From Aspidapion aeneum (Eukaryota > Arthropoda > Insecta > Coleoptera > Brentidae), in NCBI GenBank assembly GCA_963576565.1, contig OY755039.1, positions 127,642,640 to 127,706,639 on the forward strand: DNA of 64,000 nt, given 5' to 3'. Positions 32,066-38,991 of the stretch are shown here, piece by piece (position 1 is the first letter of the stretch; each line of letters starts with the position of its first letter). Both the position numbers and the translations under genes were made by a program. The notes under the pieces are model-generated. The model searched no databases. It was not told the DNA's origin and saw nothing but the letters and a program-made list of their open reading frames with translations.

Positions 32066-32464
32066 CCTGTTGGACGCTGTACAAAATTTTAGGGTGCCGA
32101 TGACCCCTCGTGTTATACTTATTTCAAATTGTTCCTCCTTTAAAGTTTGCTTTGAGTATTTATTTAAAAAATCGTTCAAGTCTTTGATTTCATATGACCC
32201 CTCAGGTATTTTTATAATTTTATCATCACTAAAACAAAATACATTATTTGAACTATCCACATTCGGTATTGAGTTGTAACTCTCGAAATTAATGAGCCCC
32301 AAATCATATTGCTCAAACTCGTTTAGCACTATTGGTGGATAGATGTTTGCTCAAAAGGAGTGATGATTTTCCGGATAAGGTAAAGGTATAGGACATGTTT
32401 ACTATATAGCGGTTCACTGATAAATGAAAAACCATGTAGTTTAGTAGACGTTTTTTATTAACCC

Positions 32465-32869
32465 TTAAAGTAATACAAAAAACTTAAACACAAGTGTCCA
32501 CAATTTACAGAATTATAAGTCTGGTAGGGGTTATAATTATACAGTATTTTTGAGTCACCATTAGAAGTATCTTACAGATTCTATAGGAGGTCGTAAATTA
32601 CCAAAACTATCAAAATAGTGTACATTATTTTTAATTTTCTTATAACAAGTCCAATGACTTCCTGATCCTCTGCTACTATCTAAATTAATTATCCCCGACT
32701 CAAAATTATGTATCTTTGAGGGTAGTTCATCTCTCATAAACACACCTCTAAAATGCTTAATTTTTAACAGCTTTGTATACTTTTTTAGGTCAATATTTGT
32801 AAGAGCTCGCTGTGGTAGTGAAATCGGTAAAGTTTTCTTGAAAAACTTTAGGTTTTTGTTTTTTGACAT
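32465..32869 (-). pseudogene. Adenain-like cysteine protease, frameshifted
   Basis: The first frame (32869-32561) carries FRGVFMRDELPSK and the catalytic histidine in GSGSHWTCYKK, with the acidic residue in VHYFDSFGNLRPP. A frameshift near 32575 moves the remainder into another phase (about 32570-32465), where NPYQTYNSVNCGHLCL supplies the expected Gln and catalytic Cys. His-Asp-Gln-Cys order is that of adenovirus proteases and their Maverick homologues, which mature capsid proteins. It overlaps the start codon region of the PX-like gene end by about 20 bp. The copy is broken by the single shift. Confidence 0.8.
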
Positions 32870-33339
32870 CCACCTTTGTGTAAAAAAAGACCCATTCCTA
32901 GTTTATATGGTTTGAGAAATAATCCTTTACCCATAGCAATGGACTCCATACTTTGGTTATGTCGTTGAGCCTCTTGCAATTGTTGATTTGCAGATTTAGC
33001 AGCATTAATGGCTTTCACGGTGCCGCTCCCTAAAGCACCAAGGGCAGAGAGAGTCGCCATGATTGGTATTAGAGGCAAAAAACCACCCTTTTTTGGTAGT
33101 TTTATTATTCGTGCAGGTCGTACTTTTCCTTTGTTTTTTTCCGCTGTCTTGAGAGCAACTTTAACTGCAGTTTCAAAGTCTTGTGGTTTTCGTGGTTTTA
33201 ATCTATCCTTTATCTTTTTTGTTGCTTGACTAAAACTCAATGTTTTGATTTTTTTCTTTACAATTTGTGCCCTCTTTCTTTTAAAAGTTGATGTTTTTCT
33301 ACTTTTTATGGGTTTTCTTGATTTTCTCGTTTTACTCAT
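32848..33339 (-). CDS. Basic core (PX-like) protein
   Basis: A 163-residue intact frame with a strongly basic N-terminal half (KSRKPIKSRKTSTFKRKRAQ, KKGG), a single hydrophobic stretch FLPLIPIMATLSALGALGSG (about residue 87), then a QQLQEAQRHNQSME helix and a repeated GLFLKPYKLGMGLFL motif. This layout is like the small core proteins of adintoviruses and Mavericks that resemble adenovirus pX/pVI: DNA condensation plus a membrane-active segment. Located between protease and the next basic protein, all on the same strand. Confidence 0.6.
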   Translation of the reverse strand: MSKTRKSRKPIKSRKTSTFKRKRAQIVKKKIKTLSFSQATKKIKDRLKPRKPQDFETAVKVALKTAEKNKGKVRPARIIKLPKKGGFLPLIPIMATLSALGALGSGTVKAINAAKSANQQLQEAQRHNQSMESIAMGKGLFLKPYKLGMGLFLHKGGCQKTKT

Positions 33340-33410
33340 TTTTTAAGAATGATGTTACTACCTTGAAAGTTTACACAAGAATGAAAGCAACTGATATGTG
33401 TGTTTAAGAT

Positions 33411-33872
33411 TTATATAACTTTTGGTTTTTTAATGTTGCTATGCATATTGTAATTTTCTTCACCATCACTGCTTAGTCTCCGCTTTAGTGACTTCTGCTC
33501 CAATGGTCCTTCACTCAAAACAGCAGTTGTGTCGGTTTTTGGTAATTTAAAGGGAACATCAACCGAATCGCTTAACTTTCTCTTTCTTTTGACTTTTAAA
33601 AATTTTGGTAATTTAAAAAGAATATCCACCGAGTCGCTTAACTTTCTCTTTCTTTTGACCCTTAACAAGGTTGGTTCTTTATGTAAAGGGGGTAAATTAG
33701 TTTCCATAGCTTCTGTTTCAGGTTCATCTTTTTTTACTTTTTTTAACCGTGGTTTTCTTGGTTTGGATGATGACGATTTTCTCGTTGTTTGTGATGTATT
33801 TTTAATTTGACCCTCTAGAGTTTCAAGAGAGCCTAAATAATTTTTTGTCATCTTTATCCCACGTTGAATCAT
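33411..33872 (-). CDS. Basic virion-associated protein with internal duplication, unrecognised
   Basis: A 153-residue frame rich in Lys/Arg/Ser with several possible nuclear signals. An exact-looking peptide duplication, KVKRKRKLSDSVD followed by FKLPK, is encoded by two adjacent DNA repeats of about 69 bp (about 33535-33603 and 33604-33672). The start overlaps the last 50 bp of the PLA2-domain gene in another phase, so translation might restart there or the two may once have been one protein. A second Met (residue 8) is an alternative start. Function unknown; position suggests a core or capsid-accessory protein. Confidence 0.5.
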   Translation of the reverse strand: MIQRGIKMTKNYLGSLETLEGQIKNTSQTTRKSSSSKPRKPRLKKVKKDEPETEAMETNLPPLHKEPTLLRVKRKRKLSDSVDILFKLPKFLKVKRKRKLSDSVDVPFKLPKTDTTAVLSEGPLEQKSLKRRLSSDGEENYNMHSNIKKPKVI

Positions 33873-34052
33873 ATTTAGGCACTGCCTTTAAACGTGGCAC
33901 TTGATCAGTTTTTGATACATTATTTACCATACCCATCCCTAGTTTTAGCTTGGTACCCATAGCAGCAGCCACACCAGAAGCAGCCAGTTTTTCATACAAG
34001 CCTGAATCCGCTGCTCGCATACGTTCTAAAGCTTTTCTCATTAAAACTTTAT

Positions 34053-34534
34053 TATATACGTTTCGACAATGGTTTTTGTCTTCATCAGACCTTCAGACTA
34101 GATCGTACATTGGAACAACAAAAAACAAGAATTCAAGCACATCAGGAAAACAAACGGCACAAAATTAAAAACGAAACGCAACCTTAATCTGCTAATTATT
34201 TATATTTTCTTTTGTTTTGTTTATCAGACAGGTTATTATCAATAAGGTTATTATCAATAACCTGTCTGATAAACAAAACAAAAGAAAATATAAATAATTA
34301 GCAGATTAAGGTTGGGTTTCGTTTTTAATTTTGTGCCGTTTGTTTTCCTGATGTGCTTGAATTCTTGTTTTTTGTTGTTCCAATGTACGATCTAGTCTGA
34401 AGGTCTGATGAAGACAAAAACCATTGTCGAAACGTTACCGATGGATTAAAACGTATATTTACCAGAACAACAGTGTCCTTATTCCCACTAAATTTACCTA
34501 TAGTTGCATTGCAAGGACGTGATAAGTTTACCAA
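34053..34534. mobile_element. Fold-back element with hammerhead-like ends (Penelope-like?)
   Basis: Two arms of about 180 bp (34058-34240 and 34245-34435) are almost perfectly complementary around a TTATTATCAATAAGG axis. A tail of about 99 bp (34436-34534) is present only on the right. It is flanked by a 13-bp direct repeat ATTAAAACTTTAT. The arms carry a hammerhead-ribozyme-like core. Head-to-head inverted copies, variable target duplications and hammerhead motifs are known features of Penelope-like elements; no RT or GIY-YIG sequence remains, so this assignment is inferred. Confidence 0.7.
34402..34439 (+). ncRNA. Hammerhead-ribozyme-like motif 1
   Basis: In order: GGT (stem I), CTGATGA core, GACA...TGTC hairpin (stem II), GAAAC, a self-complementary ACGT (very short stem III) and ACC, which pairs with the opening GGT. 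The predicted cleavage site is after GAAACGTT. The opposite arm carries the same core on the minus strand (34082-34088 for TCATCAG), but lacks the stem I partner. Confidence 0.55.
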
Positions 34535-34779
34535 ATTAAAACTTTATCTGCCTCATGACGGTCGGTCAACTCCATATTAGTTGAATAGGAAATGTCATGA
34601 TCTTTGCATGCCCTATCAAGCTGGTTAATACCTTTATCCCCTCTGGCTAAACGTTTCTCTACCTTAGTCCCAGGTCCACAATAAGAAAACCCTGGGATAT
34701 GCATTTCGAAGGGCAGATTATTTATAGCACTGTTTAACAACCCTTGCCCTTTAACGTTTGAACTAACATAGTACTTCAT

Positions 34780-34886
34780 AGCGTTTCACTTAAGACTAAA
34801 TAAAAAGCAGGGTCTTTACTTTTTTTATACATTACCAGTTCAACAGTGTTAAGTTGACATAATATTTCTATGGAAAATGAAAAAGA
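34780..34886. promoter_or_regulatory. Divergent promoter region
   Basis: Only 107 bp separate the PLA2-domain gene (minus) from the packaging ATPase gene (plus), so it must hold both start regions. A TTTTTTTATACATTACC stretch at about 34830 could serve as a TATA-like box for the plus-strand gene. No defined late motif is recognised. Confidence 0.3.
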
Positions 34887-35273
34887 TTGTTAAAAAAAAA
34901 AGTGCGTTTAGAAGTTAAAAACCATGATATTAATGCAAGTACTACATCAAGACATGGTTTCCTGTTTCCATCATCTATTAGATGTCTTATTGTGGGCCCA
35001 TCAAACTGTGGAAAAACCAACCTTATATTGAGCCTTTTGGAACATTCAAACGGTTCAAAGTTTAAAAATGTGTATGTGTATTCAAAAAGTCTATACCAGC
35101 CAAAGTATTTATATTTAGAGAATCTATTAAAACCCATTAAAGAAATAGGGTACTATGCTTACAACAGTGGCGAAAATATAATTCCTCCATCAGAAGCAAA
35201 TCCGTTTTCCATTTTTATATTTGATGACGTAGCCTGCGATAAACAAGATGTGATGCGTGACTACTTTAGTATG

Positions 35274-35540
35274 TACAAATTGTGAAAGGCTTTCGCGGCC
35301 ATCGTCCAATGGTGGGTGTGCTTTCGGGCTGTTCGGCCGTCGTCGTTGGAAATTTGTTCTCGACGTTTCGCCATCTCGAGTGGATGGCATCTTCAGGAGA
35401 TGTTGACTGTTTGTCGGCTTCTCGAAGACTCGACAAACAGTCAACATCTCCTGAAGGTGCCATCCACTCGAGATGGCGAAACGTCGAGAACGAATTTCCA
35501 ACGACGACGGCCGAACAGCCCGAAAGCACACCCACCATTG
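35274..35540. mobile_element. Second fold-back element with hammerhead-like motif
   Basis: Arms of about 110 bp (about 35309-35419 and 35427-35540) are near-perfect inverted copies around TCGGCTTCTCGAAGACTCGA; an extra 35 bp is present on the left. A 10-bp target duplication flanks it. Sequence differs from the first fold-back, but the architecture (head-to-head arms, short unequal tail, GAAACGT-type ribozyme-like motif in each arm) is the same. Likely a different Penelope-like family. Confidence 0.7.
35447..35489 (+). ncRNA. Hammerhead-ribozyme-like motif 2 (degenerate core)
   Basis: TCTC (stem I), CTGAAGG where the consensus is CTGATGA, a GCCATC...GATGGC hairpin (stem II), GAAAC, the palindromic ACGT and then C and GAGA, which pairs with TCTC. 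The other arm reads CTGAAGA at the core on the minus strand. The core departs from consensus at an essential position, so activity is doubtful although the fold is well kept. Confidence 0.45.
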
Positions 35541-35857
35541 CTTTAGTATGGGTCGACATAATAATATTGACAGTTTCTATCCTCTCAAACATATGCAAAA
35601 ATACCTAAACATTTAATAAGAGACAATGCCAACGTTTTAGTTTTATTCAAACAAGATTTACTAAATGTAAAACATACACCAACCATATTGGCACTGATAT
35701 GACATTTGATGAATTTCAAAAGATTTCAATTTTTAAAGATTGTGATATTGATAAGGGAAGATATCGGTATCGTTTTGATAACTTTATATATCTTTAGATT
35801 CAAATACTTCTTAGTATTAATAGTTATAACGCACCTGTAGAGATAACATAGATAAAA

Positions 35858-37066
35858 ATGTTAGAAGAAAACATAAAAATGGTTAGTGGTGAAAAAAACT
35901 TAAAGAAAAAATTAATTTCTAAAAGAAAAATAATACGTGAGAAATTAAATTTGTTAAAACAGGGTCAGATTTCACAGGCTAACCTATTTCAACCCATTAC
36001 AAAACACTTGGAAAATATTAAATCTAGTTTAACCGATAAAAAGCCTCCGAAACTGGTCAATATACCTACATTATCACCCAGATTGACAACTCCTCAAAAA
36101 ATCAAGCAAGAAAACGAAAAACAACAACAAGAAAAACAGGAAGAACTTGAAGATCCGCAAACGTCATCGCTTTTTCATAAGAATTTTGATAATAACAGAG
36201 CAGAAGAAGATGAAAATCAGATGCATGAACCAAGTGTTTACATGCAAGACTTATTCCAGTCAACTCCTCGAAATTCAAATCCTACAACACCGACAACCGA
36301 AAAGAGAGCTAAACGAAAATTAAATTTTTCTTTAAGTGCTAAAAAGCTAAATAAGCCCACCACAAGCGGTTACTTTTTGAGAAAAGCAGTGTTAAAAGAT
36401 GCAGCAGAGAACTTTACACAGAATGAGGCCAGAAAGCAAGTAGAGTTTGAAAACGGACGACTTAGAGACTTGATGAATAAATCCGAGAATGATAACTACA
36501 GTCAGTTTCATCCTTCACTTGCAAGCTATATTAAAGAATTTTTAGATGATCCATCCACCTTACCTTCTGATCCACAAAATTATTTTTCCAAGTTTCGTGT
36601 AAGGCGAGATGATATTGACAATTTTCATATTGGTGATTCGAAAATTGATTTTGATGGAGCTGATTTAATTATAAAAGGTAAACGCTATAAAGATACACAC
36701 AGTTTGTACAAATTACTCTTTCGAAAAAATATGCCTACAAAGTATACCCAAGATGATGCAGACGCCTTTAGAGACATCATTGAACATACCTATGCAAACA
36801 GAAAACATCATAAGGTCTCTGGAGATGTGATCACCGATAGCTACTCAACCAAATTTAAGAAACTGTTTAGTGACATATATAAAGAGATGGAGTACTCCGA
36901 TAGTCCTATAGAGTAGGTGTACTGGGATAATCCTAATAAACTTGTAGAACGGTTACGTTTATTATTAGCATCTCAGACAGCTGGCAACACAGGTCACATA
37001 AACGAAATCTATGCTATAGTTGAGGAGCTTCAAGAAGCTAATATTATTGAGAAGAGAGATGGTTAG
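35858..37066 (+). pseudogene. DUF8207-like protein with an in-frame stop
   Basis: A 352-residue frame with a basic N-terminal coiled-coil-like segment (KKKLISKRKIIREKLNLLK), a Gln/Glu-rich linker, a KRAKRKLNFS basic patch and a C-terminal domain (YSQFHPSLASYIKEFL, RKNMPTKYTQDD, DSYSTKFKKL). A single TAG at 36914-36916 is followed in the same frame by about 50 more residues, YWDNPNKLVERLRLLLASQT and AGNTGHINEIYAIVEELQEA, which are conserved in relatives I recall. So the gene has one nonsense mutation near its end. Function unknown; it lies between ATPase and integrase. Confidence 0.65.
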
Positions 37067-37972
37067 TAATTTTATTACAGATGTTAAACGAGAAGTAGTT
37101 AGTGAAATACACAAACCGGCTAGAATTAATTTTTTAAGGCGTAGAGTGATTGTGAAATCACTAAATGATCTATTTCAAGCAGATCTTGTTGAGATGATAC
37201 CGTACGCAAACGAAAACAAAGGTTTTAAATACATTTTGTGGTTATTAACTGTTTCTCGAAATATGTTTGGGCCTATCCATTAAAAACAAAAACTGGGGAA
37301 GAGTGTCGAAAGCGATGGAAAAAGTGTTTAAGGAACAGGTGCCACTTCATCTTCAAACCGATCATGGGAAAGAGTTTTACAATTCGACTATGGCAAAACT
37401 GTTGAAAAGATACAATCTCAAACACTATAGTTCATTTAGTGAAAAAAAGGCTCAAATTGTTGAGAGGGTAAACCGAACCCTTAAAAACCTAAGGAATTTA
37501 ACTATCAAGGATCTTACAAATGGTATGATATACTTCCGAAAATTGCTCGAATTTATAACAATCGGAAACATCGAACTATAGGGATGAAACCCTCAGAGGT
37601 GCGACAAAAACCTGAAAAACTATTGCTCAAAACGGTCTATAATCATATAAAGATGACATATAAACCAAAATACAAGGTTGGTGACCATGTTCGCATTTCA
37701 AAACTACGAGGTGTGTTTGATAAGAAATACATGCCGAATTGGTCCACTGAAATTCAGCTCACCAACCCAGTAACATACCTATTGGAGGATGCTAGCAAAA
37801 ATGAAATTAAGGGAGGATTCTATGAGCTTCAGCTACAAAAAGTAAAATATCCTGATATATATTTAGTAGAAAAATTTTAAAACGTGCCAAAAATAAGGTG
37901 TTTGTAAAGTTGTTAGGATTTGATAATAAACATAATAGCTGGATAGATAAAAGTAATGTTGCTTCGTACTAA
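37059..37972 (+). pseudogene. Maverick rve-family integrase, frameshifted
   Basis: Three successive frames cover the gene. The first (37059-37283) has LFQADLVEMIPYANENKGFK, with the first catalytic Asp. The second (37267-37581) has LHLQTDHGKEFYNSTMAK with the second Asp and QIVERVNRTLKNL with the Glu, giving a DDE triad. The third (37584-37880 onward) has an SH3-like KYKVGDHVRISKLRGVFD and ends, after a further stop, in KVFVKLLGFDNKHNSWIDKS, a chromodomain-like tail. The N-terminal zinc-binding HHCC region is not visible. At least three frame breaks inactivate it. Confidence 0.9.
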
Positions 37973-38190
37973 ATAAAGAAAAACATATAAATCTTATTGG
38001 TGTATTTTATTTACTAATTTTCTTAAAATATAATTACATTTAGAATACATATTTAATGGCAACAACCATCCTCTAATTATAGCAGTTACTAAATAACTAA
38101 AATGAGCCACCCATTAATGATATTCTAAAATTTAATGGGTTATTATACAGCTTTGAAGTACCATTTAACTGTTTCTTCCCATTTCGAATA

Positions 38191-38655
38191 TTAGTTCTCT
38201 TCCATTTGCTCCTCTTCATAAATTCTCCCCTCTTCGGGTTTAATATGTTTTTGACGCATCTCTTCAAAAAACTCTGGAGAGAGATGTGTTTGATACTTTA
38301 ATAAGTATTCCCAGTCGATGCGCCATTCATTTTCTCTTATAAAATTTTCAGACATCCGTTGATAAGGACAAAGAAAAGGCCAATAGAGTTCGCTTTTAAA
38401 CATATGCATAAAAGCTTCGCTTAAATTTTGATATCTAGACACATTGGGCCAATGCATCTTATTAATATAGGTCGCCATAAACATATCAGATAATCTTTGT
38501 TTGCGACAAATTACTTCCCAGTTCACATGGTCACAAAACCATCCAATAAAGTCCTCTGTAATAACTGGTGACGCAGAGATCTCATCCCACACTTTATTAA
38601 TACTATTATTTTCAACCATCTTTAAAAGCGTTCTTTCTGAAAGTAAGAGTTTCAA
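38191..38655 (-). CDS. Protein of tandem W-x-QxLSExF repeats
   Basis: A 154-residue intact frame in which a unit of about 22-24 residues recurs: VNWEVICRKQRLSDMF, MHWPNVSRYQNLSEAF, LYWPFLCPYQRMSENF, IDWEYLLKYQTHLSPEF. Each unit has a Trp, then a Tyr/Lys-Gln pair, then LSE/LSD and Phe. Similar solenoid-like repeats occur in large DNA viruses and related mobile elements. No signal peptide or membrane segment; acidic C-terminus (EEEQMEEN). Function unknown. Convergent with the integrase gene. Confidence 0.6.
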   Translation of the reverse strand: MKLLLSERTLLKMVENNSINKVWDEISASPVITEDFIGWFCDHVNWEVICRKQRLSDMFMATYINKMHWPNVSRYQNLSEAFMHMFKSELYWPFLCPYQRMSENFIRENEWRIDWEYLLKYQTHLSPEFFEEMRQKHIKPEEGRIYEEEQMEEN

Positions 38656-38717
38656 CTTATAAATCCCCCTATTTATAGGTTGAAGTAAAAGTAACCTTTG
38701 ACCTTTGATACTTCTTT

Positions 38718-38921
38718 TTAACCACGATAGCCTTGTTGAATATATTTCTTAACTTCTTCGTTTTTCTTCTGTTCACAAGAGCTGTGTTTTGTTACAATCC
38801 AATCAGCAGGTCGCTGTGGATTTCCTTTGGTACAATAGATGCAACGGGGTTTTTTTATTCTTGGTTTAATCCACTCATAGGTTGGTAACATTGTATTTGG
38901 TTGACTTAAAAAAAACACCAA
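38718..38921 (-). CDS. Small basic protein with one CxxC
   Basis: A 67-residue frame with a short hydrophobic start, YEWIKPRIKKPRCIYCTKGN and RPADWIVTKHSSCEQKKN. The three cysteines and one histidine could bind a metal. It is read in the same direction as the W-repeat gene, 62 bp upstream of it. Not recognised; kept because it has balanced composition and a normal place in the accessory block. Confidence 0.35.
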   Translation of the reverse strand: MVFFLSQPNTMLPTYEWIKPRIKKPRCIYCTKGNPQRPADWIVTKHSSCEQKKNEEVKKYIQQGYRG

Positions 38922-38991
38922 GTTTTGATGATCTACACTGTTGACTATGAAATAATCCTTTATCTACAGTTTTAGATAAATCAGTTTTTCT

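Larger units (their letters stand above)
29808..32110. mobile_element. 2.3-kb non-autonomous DNA transposon built of minisatellites, 8-bp target duplication
   Basis: The ends CGAGGGGTCATCAGC and (inverted) CGAGGGGTCATCGGC form short TIRs. Directly outside, TGTTATAC is present at both 29800-29807 and 32111-32118, an exact 8-bp target duplication as made by hAT-, P- or Merlin-type transposases. Inside each end is a long array of decamers (29825-30115 and 31626-32065), and the centre holds an independent palindrome. There is no transposase. It interrupts the penton-like gene. Confidence 0.85.
29335..32329 (-). pseudogene. Putative minor capsid/penton-like protein, split by a 2.3-kb insertion
   Basis: The N-terminal part (32329-32111) begins MLNEFEQYDLGLINFE and has SIPNVDSSNN and IKIPEGSYEIKDLNDFL. 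The rest (29807-29335) has a CNKKINFEKENSIGSLLGFA segment, PVDILKVNAICVECNLV, PSSPPGYKIIERPSNVIYLP and GEVVTIRLHLKK. Both parts are in the same frame once the insertion at 29808-32110 and one copy of its 8-bp target duplication are ignored, so the gene was intact when hit. Proteins of this type sit next to the capsid gene in related elements and are presumed vertex or minor capsid proteins; this role is inferred from position and size. Confidence 0.55.
33823..34779 (-). pseudogene. Phospholipase A2-domain virion protein, split by a fold-back insertion
   Basis: The N-terminal part (34779-34535) has FSYCGPGTKVEKRLARG and CKDHDISYS, matching the calcium-loop YxGPG and catalytic HD of parvovirus-type secreted PLA2 domains, which also occur in adintoviruses and Mavericks and help virions breach membranes. 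The C-terminal part (34052-33823) has MRAADSGLYEKLA and a KLKLGMGMVNN segment reminiscent of the GMG tail of the PX-like protein. A 13-bp target duplication (34040-34052 and 34535-34547) brackets the insertion, and the two parts are in one frame without it. Confidence 0.75.
34887..35795 (+). pseudogene. A32-like DNA packaging ATPase, split by a fold-back insertion
   Basis: The N-terminal part (34887-35273) contains a Walker A motif, IVGPSNCGKTNL, and a Walker B, FSIFIFDDVACD, as in FtsK/HerA-type packaging ATPases of Mavericks and NCLDVs, which pump the genome into capsids. The rest resumes at about 35541 and can be followed, with a further shift, to about 35795 (SFY/SQTY-like sensor segment, then VLFKQDLLNVKH and FDEFQKISIF). 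CTTTAGTATG is duplicated at 35264-35273 and 35541-35550, marking the insertion at 35274-35540. Confidence 0.85.

Noticed and set aside
31671..32084. Repetitive frames on both strands (110 and 107 codons)
   Set aside because: Same minisatellite effect as in the left array.
35190..35608. Four overlapping frames of about 76-113 codons in the ATPase region
   Set aside because: They arise inside the perfect fold-back insertion, where both arms are open in several phases; the two strands encode nearly the same peptides because of the inverted repeat.
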